Assembly (NCBI RefSeq): GCF_030269925.1
Contig: NC_085133.1
Coordinates: forward strand, 9,382,001 to 9,446,000
Direction: 5' to 3'
Length of the DNA stretch: 64,000 bases
Source: Bombyx mori
Lineage: Eukaryota > Arthropoda > Insecta > Lepidoptera > Bombycidae
Under the pieces are notes generated by a model. That model was not told where the DNA came from. It did no database searches and saw only the letters and a list, made by a program, of their open reading frames with translations. Of the stretch, positions 21,633 to 32,800 are shown one piece after another. How positions within the stretch are numbered: the first letter of the stretch is position 1; each line of letters starts with the position of its first letter. A program made the translations under genes and the position numbers.

Positions 21633-21904
21633 AGTTGGGCTGATTGAAGAAACTTGAGGTGTCCAGAGAGACCCTCCAGTATTCCTAGTACCCTTAACAA
21701 GGTTGTAAAAATTAATGATTATCTGATCTCTGTGTTTCTAAGCCGTTCATCCTATTGTGAGGAAACTTGGTACAGTTGCTATACATACTTCAGAAAACAT
21801 TTTTATTGTCATAAAAAGTACCATCTAAGTACGATAGGTGGCGCGTGAGTAGCTACAAGAAATAAATACATACCCGATACTGCTGGCCGAATGGTAAACT
21901 GTTG

Positions 21905-22185
21905 ACGTCGCTCTAAACACGTCATTACGGATCCTCCCGATCCACTAACGGTGTTTTTAGGTACCTCAAGCACAGGTCATCGTTCTCGTCGAACCCGTCG
22001 CTTGCGATGAACGGCTCGGTGAGTAATTTAGCCCACAGACACAACCCATTGAGTTTCTCGCCGGATCTTCTCAGTGGATCGCGTTTCCGATTCGGTGGTA
22101 GATTCTGCGAAGCACTGTTCTTGCTAGGGCTAGTGTTAGCAACCTCCTTAGGTTAGAGCCCCGTGAGCTCACCTACTCATTCTGT
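21905..22185 (+). mobile_element. LINE-A 3' end without tail
   Basis: TCTAAACACGTCATTACGGA to CCGTGAGCTCACCTACTC; the poly-A side is lost. Confidence 0.65.
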
Positions 22186-22738
22186 GAATCTAGTATAAGC
22201 CATCGAGATTGCTATAATAAGTTTAATTTTTTTATAAGAAATTTGTTTAAAACAAGAAAGGTGTTTTTCTTTACAATTAGCTATGGTTGTAGCGGAGTTC
22301 GAGCAGGTAAGTTAATATAAAAAAAAACACAGCCAACCAAGTGTGACTAATTAAGTTTATCTTTGACAATAATACGCCTTTAATATGTATTTAAAATTGT
22401 AATTCGTAACAATCTTTCAGAGTAACTTTGCGCCATAATAAAACTGAAATACGAGATACGTTTCAAGGTGATAGTGATTTAATGAGGTAAGACATTAATA
22501 CGTTTGCCTGTGATAAGAAACGTGAGTTCAAAGAAACATAAGTCTGATAGTACAGCGCTGAAATATCCGGGAATTAAACAAATGTGGATATAATTTCAAT
22601 TATGGCGTATAACGTAAATAGCTGCGTAAGCTTAAAACGATTTGCGAGGAATATAAATTTTTAATATTCGAGTTATTAATGTTGGGAGCTCGCACGGCTA
22701 GTGAACGAATGACTATCGAAAATAGTACATTGTGCACC
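22186..22738. other. AT-rich unique stretch
   Basis: Nothing recognisable; no ORF above background. Confidence 0.3.
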
Positions 22739-22885
22739 AAGGGAGAAAAGTTGGACATTTCCTCCCGCGTTGCATATTTTATTTTTTCTCCTACCAGGCC
22801 GAAAGTTCGTGGAGTACCGAGCCGGGGTACAGGGGCGAAGCCCTGGCCGGGGGTAGGGGGGGCGGAGCCCCGCCGTACTCATAAC
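22739..22885. other. GC-rich island with GGGAGAAAAGT quasi-palindrome
   Basis: Contains GGGAGAAAAGTTGGACATTTCCTCCC as a quasi-palindrome and then GGGGCGAAGCCCTGG and GGCGGAGCCCCGCC, small self-complementary words in an otherwise AT-rich region. Related palindromic words recur at 23129-23196. Nature unknown. Confidence 0.4.
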
Positions 22886-23128
22886 AAAACAATTTAACTG
22901 TTTTTTAATTTTTAAATAAACTACTAGTTAATTGGATAAGTACTTGAATAAGAACTGTCTGATGAACTCATCTTTGTTTAATACTTCACTATTAAATTTT
23001 ATTGCCTTTTGTTTATTTCACTTTTACACTAAACACAATATTGCAAATTACCCGAGCACAACGATGGCGGAGAATTTTAGGTGCGTGAGAGCAGACGTAG
23101 ACACTAACGCGCATGCGCACTTGTACCC

Positions 23129-23196
23129 AGGGAGAAAAAGTTACACTTTCTTCCCTGTACAGCGGGAGGAAAAGTTACACTTTCTTCCCTGTACAG
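23129..23196. repeat. Two tandem quasi-palindromic 33-bp units
   Basis: AGTTACACTTTCTTCCCTGTACAG occurs twice in tandem, each copy preceded by GGGA(G)GAAA so that GGGAGGAAAAGT and ACTTTCTTCCC can pair. Confidence 0.6.
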
Positions 23197-23690
23197 GGAC
23201 GAAAACCGAACTTTCGGCGTAGGTAGGAGAAAAAGTATTCGTATCGATATCGAGAAAAAAATGTATAGGATTTAAACAGCGCCCCTATCGTCCGTAAAAA
23301 GAATAAATTTCAGCAGCGTGAATGGTTTTACTTACTTTCGTCATCGTCACGTTTTCGAAACTCGAAACTTTTCAAATGTTAAATCACATTAAAATGGCTC
23401 TTTTGGATATCATCATCTCAGCCTGTGTGCTGTCCACTGCTGAACATAGGCCTCTCCAACTGATGTCCGGTGCGGCCGGTCCGGTCCTTTTGGATATGAA
23501 ACACAATAATTTTATACTTGAAATTCCTAAAACACATTTAAAAATCTCTCATGGGGGTAAGATGTGAAATTTGTTAATAACGTTCAATGAACTTGCTAAG
23601 TTCTGCGCAGGATCTTATTTAATAATGTCGAGGGGTGGTATAAGCGGCATTTTTGCAATGTTTCTTTGTACAAACAGAGCACTAAGTACA

Positions 23691-24006
23691 TCTATACTTA
23701 ATTTAATTTATAAAGCTGAAGAGTTTGTTTGTTTGAACGCGCTAATCTCAGGAACTACTGATCCGATTTGAAAAATTCTTTCAGTGTTAGATAACCCATT
23801 TATTGAAGGCTATAGGCTATATAACATCACGGTAAGACCAATACAAGTGGAGCACCAATAAAGAACGTTTCAAAATAGGGGTTTAAATAGCTCCTTAACA
23901 TTCTATAATTCAAAGATATCTTCACTTTCTACGTAAATGATGTGGGGGTAAAATTTAGCGTTATGCCAAAGTAACTATTCCACGCGGAGTCGCGGGCAAA
24001 AGCTAA
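23691..24006 (+). mobile_element. Helitron-like element (diverged, CTAA end)
   Basis: Starts TCTATACTTAATTT after an A and ends GGCAAAAGCTAA before a T. Contains GATCCGATTTGAAAAATTCT as in Lep1-like elements, but the middle is different. Confidence 0.65.
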
Positions 24007-24031
24007 TTACTCATATTGGATTTAAATGTTT

Positions 24032-24100
24032 CTATTTAGGCTCTGAACTCCGGTATACAGCCTGTTTCGACTCATAAATTTATTGATGCCGTCAATTATG
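24032..24100 (+). CDS. Candidate short terminal exon (weak)
   Basis: After TGTTTCTATTTAG the frame reads ALNSGIQPVSTHKFIDAV and four more residues to a TGA near 24108, with an AATAAA near 24137. Short, no partner exon found; could be chance. Confidence 0.15.
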
Positions 24101-24254
24101 AGCAGCCATGAGCACACTTTGCTAAGGGACTTTAAAAATAAAAAGACACAATGCTCAGGAGTAAGTAACTATCTTTATTTAAAAAAAAAAACTTCAAATA
24201 TTCATATTATTAACATTAGATACATAGTTATTGTATAATTTTAAAGACAAGCCG

Positions 24255-24350
24255 TCCGCCATTTTGACATTTATTGTCAAATTGACATTTATTGTCATTT
24301 ATTGTCATAATTTCTTGTAATAGTGACGGTTATTGTCCACATTTATTGTC
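24255..24350. repeat. Cluster of TTATTGTCA words
   Basis: CATTTATTGTCA(A) or close variants occur about five times in 95 bp. A similar cluster with TTATTGTCGAATT is at 26195-26280. Confidence 0.6.
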
Positions 24351-25370
24351 ATAATGGTAAAATTCGCAGTTGCAATTTTTAATCAGAGATTATTCATTTT
24401 AATTTTTAATTGATTTATATTAAATAGAGTTAACCAGAGATAGTTTTTTTAATTATTAATTGATTAATATTAAACAGATATGATATGCGATATGGTTGAA
24501 GCATTTCGCATTGATATGTAACTGCGAATCTACATAGTCGATATTCATATATTCATTAAACACCTATATATATATTAAAAGTGCAATACGCATTACATTT
24601 TTCACTACACAATGTTTTACAAACTACCTAACTAATAATGATTTTAAAATTTTCCTTTTTTTAAATAAACTTGTAAAATTTCTAAGGAATATTGTTAGAA
24701 AATTATGATATATAAATGAATAAATAAATATATATATTAGTTATACCATATAATAGTAACGTGTAAGGAGGTTTAGTCCTATTTTATAGACGATCATAGA
24801 ACATTGACCTGCTTAAAGCCATGTGTTAATATAATTTTTTTTAAAGCCAAATATAGTCTGTGAGTTTATGTAAGACATACAGAGTCTGTACTTACATATA
24901 TTTTTAAATTGATTTCATAAATATAGTACACAAATAGGTAACAATAACCTTAAACGTACAGCCTTCGAAATCAGGGCGGGTGAAAAAAAAAAAAAATAAA
25001 AAAAATGCATTTTTGAAATTATCACGGAACGTTCAAATAATGCATTATTTAGTCTATGACTAGAGAATGATATTACTCGAAGTGAAAGAAGTTGCGTATT
25101 TTACGCCATTTTTTCTTCTTCATTAAATTACAATTACGAACATGACATATTATATAAAGGTTAGTTAAAGCATACATCCGTCGGGATTCGGTTACAATTT
25201 TTTTTTATGACTCGAAACACAGTCATGAAGTGAGAATAAAGATAATTATTTCAATATTCAAATTCTCACGGCCCGTAATGTAAGCACTTAATTTACATAC
25301 ACATATCTAAAAGTAAATTTAACTGTGATTGTAACGCGCAGGAAACTTTAATTAACCGGTATTCATTGTT

Positions 25371-25674
25371 CTTATAATATCTAAAAAAAAAACATGGCGA
25401 GTGTGTGAATAAACTTCTGAAATAAGATTAAGTATTAATAATTTTGCACTGTGCTTAAAGAAAAAAAAAAAACTTCAAGAACTGGCTTAGAAACAGAGTC
25501 ACTATGTACCTATTAAATTGCTCTTATAATATCTAAAAAATATTGGCGAGTGTGTGAATTAACTTCTAAAATAAAATTAATTATGTATTACGAATTTTGC
25601 ACTGTGCCTAAACAAAAAAAAAAAAAAACTTCAAGAACTGGCTTAAAAACAGAGTCGCTATGTATTAAAAAAGT
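25371..25674. repeat. 152-bp direct tandem duplication
   Basis: CTTATAATATCTAAAA, GGCGAGTGTGTGAAT, TTTTGCACTGTGC and CTTCAAGAACTGGCTTA recur with a spacing of about 152 bp. Copies differ by scattered substitutions and poly-A length. Confidence 0.75.
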
Positions 25675-26194
25675 TATTTGTTACCGAAACCGACACAGCC
25701 GTCCCGTTGGCTTTTGGTAATAGACATAATTTTGAATATTTTATGTATATAATATATATATTTCTAATACATTTCCTTCTTAGATTCTAATCACAACAAT
25801 TAATGAAATTTTATGTTGTAAATAGTTATATAGTTGATGCTATAATATATTTTTTATTGTTATTATATTCATGCCCAATTATGCAGGCTGCGCTTTTTAA
25901 GACAAATAATGAGATAAATGACTTTAATAAAATAAGAATAATAAAAATTAATAAAAGCATTGTTTGGGTGTATATAAATAAATAAGAAACATCAAACTAA
26001 CCTAAAAGTTTGTTTTTATGTTATCACACAAATAAAAATTTACAAAAACAAATTCCTTTGCCCGAAACATTATCTATAACTAAACTAAGCCTGTAATGGC
26101 TACCAAGATCCAAAAAAGATTTATTATTCTTTAATAAAAGTCTATTTTAAAATACTTAATTAAATCCTACTAAACGTCAAATGTAAACGCACAA

Positions 26195-26280
26195 ACATTA
26201 TTGTCGAATTACGATATTATTATTGTCAAATTACAATATTATTGTCGAATTGTATTATTATTGTCGAAAATTCGCAATCA
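26195..26280. repeat. Cluster of TTATTGTCGAATT words
   Basis: ATTATTGTCGAATTACG, ATTATTGTCAAATTAC and ATTATTGTCGAATTG follow each other within 85 bp. Confidence 0.6.
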
Positions 26281-26620
26281 TAATAAGTCAAATTGACATC
26301 GAAGTCAAATATAATTGCTCGTAATCATTTGTATACGTCTCATCATAATTAGGGAAGTATTATAGGTATCTACATACGTGTCGATGGCGACTTTCATAAA
26401 ATCTTACATCTATCGAAAAATACGATTCAAAACGTCAAGTCGAAGCAGTGACGCGCGACATCGGTTGATGTGCGAAATTTTAATCGATAATCTTACAAAT
26501 TGACACGTCGGAGCCGAGAATAGTTCGCTTCTTCGTATCTCTAACGATCTCTCACGCACACTAACTAGAAAATCACGCGGCACTGCCTTAACTATAACAA
26601 GAAACTACTATAAGAAAGTA

Positions 26621-26626
26621 TTTATT
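26621..26626 (-). terminator. Candidate poly(A) signal of the secreted-protein gene
   Basis: TTTATT on the plus strand is AATAAA on the minus, about 135 bp past the stop codon. A variant ATTAAA is nearer at 26705-26710. Confidence 0.4.
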
Positions 26627-26758
26627 ATAAAAAATAGAACGCAGAGGAAGCTCGCGGAGTAAATCGAAGCAAGAGCCAAGATATGCCTTCGATATGGTAA
26701 CTGTATTTAATAAAGCTTCGAGAGTTTTCTGGAAAGCGTCGGTTGTCTGGGTGAGCGC

Positions 26759-26894
26759 TCAGTACACGTAGGGAATGTATTCGGGGGCCGTGTACTCGAT
26801 GTAAGGGTGGTAGAAGGTGCGGCGGACCGGGGGCAGCAACACGTCCGAGTAGCGAGAGAACTGGGAGACTTGGCGGCTTCCGGATGGAGGTTTC
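26759..26894 (-). CDS. Secreted protein, last coding exon
   Basis: Acceptor GAATTCCAG|G. Encodes the final 44 residues, from KPPSGSRQVSQFSRYS to IEYTAPEYIPYVY and TGA. Seven tyrosines. It enters in phase 2: its first base completes a Lys codon begun in the previous exon. Confidence 0.85.
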
Positions 26895-29800
26895 CTGGAA
26901 TTCATTGGGTGTGTAATAGGCTGATCGCCAATAACAAAACTATATTCCAATTACAAAGTCCCATGAGACCAATGTAATTATTATGTTTGAATTTTTTGCT
27001 TAGAAGAGTGGAGGAGCCCACAGCCCACCTGGTGTTAAGTGATTACTGGAGCCCATAGACATCTACAACGTTAATGCGCCACATACCTTGAGATATCAGT
27101 TCTAAGGTCTCAAGTACAGTTACAACGGGTGCCCCACCCTTCAAACCGAAACGCATTAACGTTTCAAGGCAGAAATAGGCAGGTTGGTGGTACCTACCCG
27201 CGCGGACTCACAAGAGATCCTACCACCAGTAATAATTTAGATAGATTGTGTATTTTTTAAATAATGTTTACGACCGTGAACAAAAAAAATGATTATTATT
27301 TCAAACTATGCGAAACGTGAAGAGTTACGTTCTAAGGTCAAAAGAAGTGTCAAAAGGGACTTCTTAAATGGGATAGAGTATACTGGCGGCATTTAACCAA
27401 GGCTGGTTGGTGCCAAGTCTTCGGTACCTACTTGGAGTGCCTGGCCGAGGACTCTTCAGAGTATTCCGGGACCTGAAGCGGTTGCAGACCACGAGGTTCC
27501 TGTTCCCCGTATGCTCCATAGACGTAGTCATCGTTGCTGAAATGTAATAGGGATCTTATTAAAATTCGAGTTCCAATGTCACGTCATTACGGATCCTCCC
27601 GATCCATTAACGGTGCTTTTATGTACCTCAAGCACCGGTCACCGTCTACGTCGAACCCGTCGCTTGCGACGAAGGGCAAGGACGAGTAACTTTTACTGTT
27701 TAGTTTACTGGTGGTAGGAGCTCTTGTGAGTCTGCACGGGTAGGTACCACCACCCTGCCTATTTCAACCCAACTTCATCAACCCATAGACACAGCCCACT
27801 AAATTTCTCGCCGGATCTTCTCACCGGGTCGCGTTTCCGATCCGGTGGTAGATTCTGCGAAGCACTGCTCTTGCTAGGGCCAGTGTTAGCAACACTCCCG
27901 ATTTGAGCCCCGTGAGCTCATCTACTCGCCCCGTTACGCTGACATAGCCTCTCAAGGCTATCATCAGTAGTAGTGGAGTAGTTAGCGCTCCTGACTGCGG
28001 ATTGAGGGTCGCGAATCCGATTCCCATAATGGGCAAACATTTTCATATGAATAGACTAGCTGACCCGGCAGACTTCGTAGTGCCTCAATCGATCAATAAA
28101 AAAACCTAAACTTTTGTATAAAATAAACTTAAAACAAACAAAAGGAATCCGTCCGACGGGGGACACATCAAAGGGAAAACATGATTGTTATTTTTATTCA
28201 ATCCGAGTATTTTCATATTTATCTACCTTTTTAACCTTCTCTGGACTTCCACAAATAATTCAAGACCAAAATTAGCCAAATCGGTCCAGCCGTTCTCGAG
28301 TTTTAGCGAGACTAACGAATAGAAATTCATTTTTATATATATAGATAGATTTGTTTGCCTCTATCTGCGAGTTTAATATTTATATGCGTATATTATTGTT
28401 AAACTTATATAAGTATGTATATCAGTCTTTGGTTTTTATAGTGCAGGGAATCTCAGTTTGGGCGCGTGTGAATTGTTTCCGGTTCTTATTATTACTATCC
28501 CTATTTATCCTGTTATTATCTCGGTCACATAAATAACCTGGTGATCGATGGCGTTGCTGATAATCTATCTTCTATCTATATATAATAGTTAGTCTGGCTA
28601 AAACTCGACAACGGCTGGACCGATTTGGCTAATTTTGGTCTTGAATTACTTGTGGAAGTCCAGAGAAGGTTTAAAAGGTAGATAAATATGAAAATACTCG
28701 GAATTAAATAAAAATAGCAACTTCGTTTTTCCTTTGATGTGTCCCCCGTCGGACGGATTCCTTTTGTTTGTTTTAAGTTTATTTTATACAAAAGCTTAGG
28801 TCTTTTATTTGGCGATTGAGGCAGTACAAAGTTTGCCGTGTCAGCTAGTTCTAAAATATAATTTGAGAAATTTTGTTGCTTTTTGAAGAAGATGCCGAAG
28901 ACGCGCTATTTCCTCCTTTGGGTCTGCATATTTTGATAAATCCTCGGCTATTGTAGTTATTTTTCTTCGGAAGGATTATACCGATTATTATTAGAGATTA
29001 GTCTAGTTTGTAGATTATCGCTATACACGTTAACGATTTATTGATGAGTGAATAATATAATAATGAGTCCTTGATAAGTCTACACATTTTCATGTTAATC
29101 AAACTTTTTCAAGTTTGTTAATATTAAATGACTAGCTGTACCCGACTGCTTCGCTGGGCATTTAAAATTAACTTTATTATTTCTCGCCCCCACAAAGATT
29201 CTTATCATTAACGCCCCCGCAACTGGTGAAGGGAGTCCAACACTCATATAAATATTAGCCTATCCATTAAGTACATGTATCTTCTACACGGATACCAAGT
29301 TTCAAGTCAATCGGATGGACGATTCAGTAGTTATAACGGAGCATCCGTAAAAACCACTGTAGATTTATATATCAGTATAGATTTTGTACACAAGTCAGAT
29401 AGAAGCGCTTTCAAAAGCACTTTATTCTCGATTCGGGCTATTTATAATAAATAAAGGGAACTTTAACAAAAGAAGAAAGTTTATTGTTACGATTTTAAAT
29501 CAAAGGCCGAAAACAGAAAGCTCGCTTGGAAAACTTTTTGAAAGCTGATAAAAGTTTCTAATGAGTTGTGTTCTATGTAACAAGTTCTATGTGTGTTTTA
29601 TATAGTGTTTAGGTATATAGATACATTAAGATTCCGCATGCAGCAGCTCTGATCTAGGGTTTCCAGTGTGTCAGAGATACACGTACGTGATAAGAAAAAG
29701 TACATCCAAGCGCGAAAATGTATTCAACAAGGATACTGATTCTGATCGGAAATCTATCTGGGACGCCGTGGTAAAGGATAGTGTGAGCTCAGTTTACCAT

Positions 29801-32800
29801 TCCACCTATTTTGGCCCTTATTTTCCTGAAGGGTGGGACAGTAGACAATTCTGGACATAAAACAGCATATAAGCCTTATGTCTGAAGATAGGTCTATCTT
29901 CGATATCTGCAGGCTCCGTGAACCACTTAACACTAGTTGGGTCGTGGATTAGTTTACCTTAAGCAATAAGGACTACTTCACGCTGGTCGGCTATCAATGG
30001 TTTACAACTTTTTTATTTCTTAGATGTATGGACGAGCTCACGGCCCACCTGTTGTTAAGTGGTCATCGGAGCACATAGCCGTTAGCAACGTAAATGCCGT
30101 TATCCAATATGAGACATGAATTCCAAGTCTCAGGTTTGAAGGGTGGGGCAGCCGTTTTACTGAAAACAGTAAAACGGCTGCCCCCACCCTTCAAACCGAA
30201 ACGCATTACTGCTTCACGGCAGAAATAGGCAGGGTGGTGGTACCCACCCGCGCGGACTCACAAGACGTCCTACCAGCAGTAACGTGTATCAAAGGAAAGA
30301 AATCAAAGAAAACACACACAAAAGAATGAAACAAACATTAATCAACAAAGGCAATGTTCAATTGTTTTTTCTTTTGTGAAGACATCATTAGATTTCATGA
30401 GACGAAAGCGCGGGCTTTGAGATTAGGAATGTAAAAAAAACACATGCCGTACCGGTCCTAGACAGAGCGAACAGCGGGACGCTATGAAATCCTTTCGAAA
30501 GAGATATATAAGAGAGAGTAGAGACAGAGACTACAATAGATGGCCCTAAATTGACTTAAAGTAAACTAACTATTTCTTTGTAATGAATGGCGAAGGAGGG
30601 AAAGATCTTCCATCGAGCGGGTGATATTACTCGGTAGACCGACGCGACGGTCCGAATGTTGTTGTTCGGAATTTGTATATAATTATGCAACCTATACCTC
30701 CGGTGCATTCGTGTTAAGTGATGCACTGGTGTTCGAAACCCAGACGGGTACCACCAGTACCACCACCACCACCACCGGTTTCTAATGAAATACGTACGCA
30801 ACAAATATTCACGATTGAAATCCACGGCGACGGAATAGCATCGTGTACCTAATAAAAATCAAACCCGCAAAATTATAATTTGCGTTATCACTGGTAGGTC
30901 CTCTTGTGAGTCCGCATGGGCAGGTACCACCACCCTGCCTATTTCTGCCGTGAAGCAGTAATGCGTTTCGGTTTGAAAGGTGGGGCAGCCGTTGTAACTA
31001 TACTGAGACCTTAGAACTGATATCTTAAGGTGGGTGGCGCATTTACGTCGTAGATGTCTATGGGCTCTAATAATCACTTAACACCAGGTGGACTGTGAGC
31101 TCGTTCACCCATCTAAGCAATAAAAAAAACATATGTAATTTAAAAAAAAATGCATCTTTTTTTTCATCTAGCATCTAGTTTATAGCTTATAGTAGAGCAG
31201 GTACTTTAAGAACAGCGAAGTCTTTTTGATTTAACGAGACGTTATTCCCGTTCACTTTAAAAGGTGGAATCGTGTTACGAACGCTAATATTTATCTTTTG
31301 TTCGTGCTAACAAGACATATTATTATAACATTTTTTTAATTTAACGACTTCTGTTTTGGCTCGAAGATCTTATTATGTAACCTCAGAGTTGCGATCACAT
31401 AAAGCCTTGTTGTAAATTTAGCTTGCTTATTGACTTGTTTGAATAAATAGAATCGCGGTTCGTTTAGCGCTGAATTACTTAGTTGAAGTTTCGGCGAGCG
31501 TTGGTTTCTTAACAAGAAGGATCTCTATTGTTATTTTGGCTATACGAAAATTTCCCGGATCCGTTCGTGGATAATGTTGCATATATTTTTTTACTTTAGC
31601 TATCAGGTTAAGCACTAAGCACACTGGAGCCCATAGGCGTTATAACGTGACTTTCACCAGGCACCTCGAGACATGAAGACGGACTCTTAATTTTGTTGGT
31701 CTAACTGCTATCCTTTGGGAAAGGAGGCCGGGGGAGCCACTAGTAACAGCTTTTAATACAGATTTTCTTTCCCTACCTAAGCTGACGGCCTTGAGAGGCT
31801 ATTTCAGCGTAACCTTAACTAATAGGTGAGCTCATGGGGCTCAAGCCTGATGACGTTGCTAACACGAATCCTAGCGAGAGCCGTGCTTCGCAGAATCTAC
31901 CACCGGATCGGAAACGCGACCCACTGAGAAGATCCGGTGAGAAACTCAGTGGGCTGTGTCTGTGGGTTAATTTACCCGCCGAGCCCTTCGTCACAAGCGA
32001 CGGGTTCGACGAGAACGATGACCGATGCTTGAGGTACCTAAAAGCACCGTTAGTGGATCGAGAGGATCCGAAACGACGTGTTTTGGGCGACGTCGACTGC
32101 TTTCCATTCTGTTCGCAGAATCGGGAATGTAGTTACCGGCGGTCACAATGCGAGGGTTTTCGTGTCGTGCCGCTTTGTCGAAATGGTCAATACGTCACAT
32201 GCACAGCTACAAATATATTGCTATTAGGCATGTCAGTAACGCGAACTCACAATGACGAAAAATTGTTCATTTGTTCCCGCGTTTTTATTGCCATTGATTT
32301 TTAAATGGATTTTATGACCTGGTAACTAAGACCTTTAAGTCATGTCTTATTTTAATTCATAATCTTATTTTTATGAAAAATGATAAAATGGAGTGAAATG
32401 AAATGAAATGAAGATGATTAATTTGAGACATTAATCAACTGGGATGGAATTAAATGAAATGAGATGATATGGGATGAAATATAATCGCAATAAAATGATG
32501 GTCATTTACTGAGATTTTTTCAGTGGACTCTTTGGAGGAACCCGAGAAGTTACGTCCAGCAGCTTTGTTTCATTTTCCCACATTTGTGCACTTTCACAGA
32601 TATTAAACAGTTAATAAACTACCGTTATTACACATTTAAACCTAAAGAAACACGAAATAGATAAAATAAAACAAATCACACAACTTCACTCCTCGCGTTC
32701 CCGCCAAAAAGTCCTTATTGCCATTGAAATGTTGACGCGGAATTACTGTCATCGTGTTTATATCTGTCAGAGTGGCTCACGCAGTCGCATTTCAAGTTAT

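Larger units (their letters stand above)
24109..26620. other. Long AT-rich region with few repeats, downstream of the secreted-protein gene
   Basis: The longest stretch of the window with no recognised SINE, LINE or Helitron. It includes poly-A/T runs, two clusters of TTATTGTC words and a 152-bp direct duplication, listed separately. Parts may be 3' untranslated sequence if the upstream polyadenylation signals are bypassed. Confidence 0.4.

Noticed and set aside
31834..32304. 156-codon ORF as a gene
   Set aside because: Most of it is antisense LINE-A 3' untranslated sequence, with the same peptide (for example NLPPDRKRDPLRRSGEKLSG) appearing in other copies.
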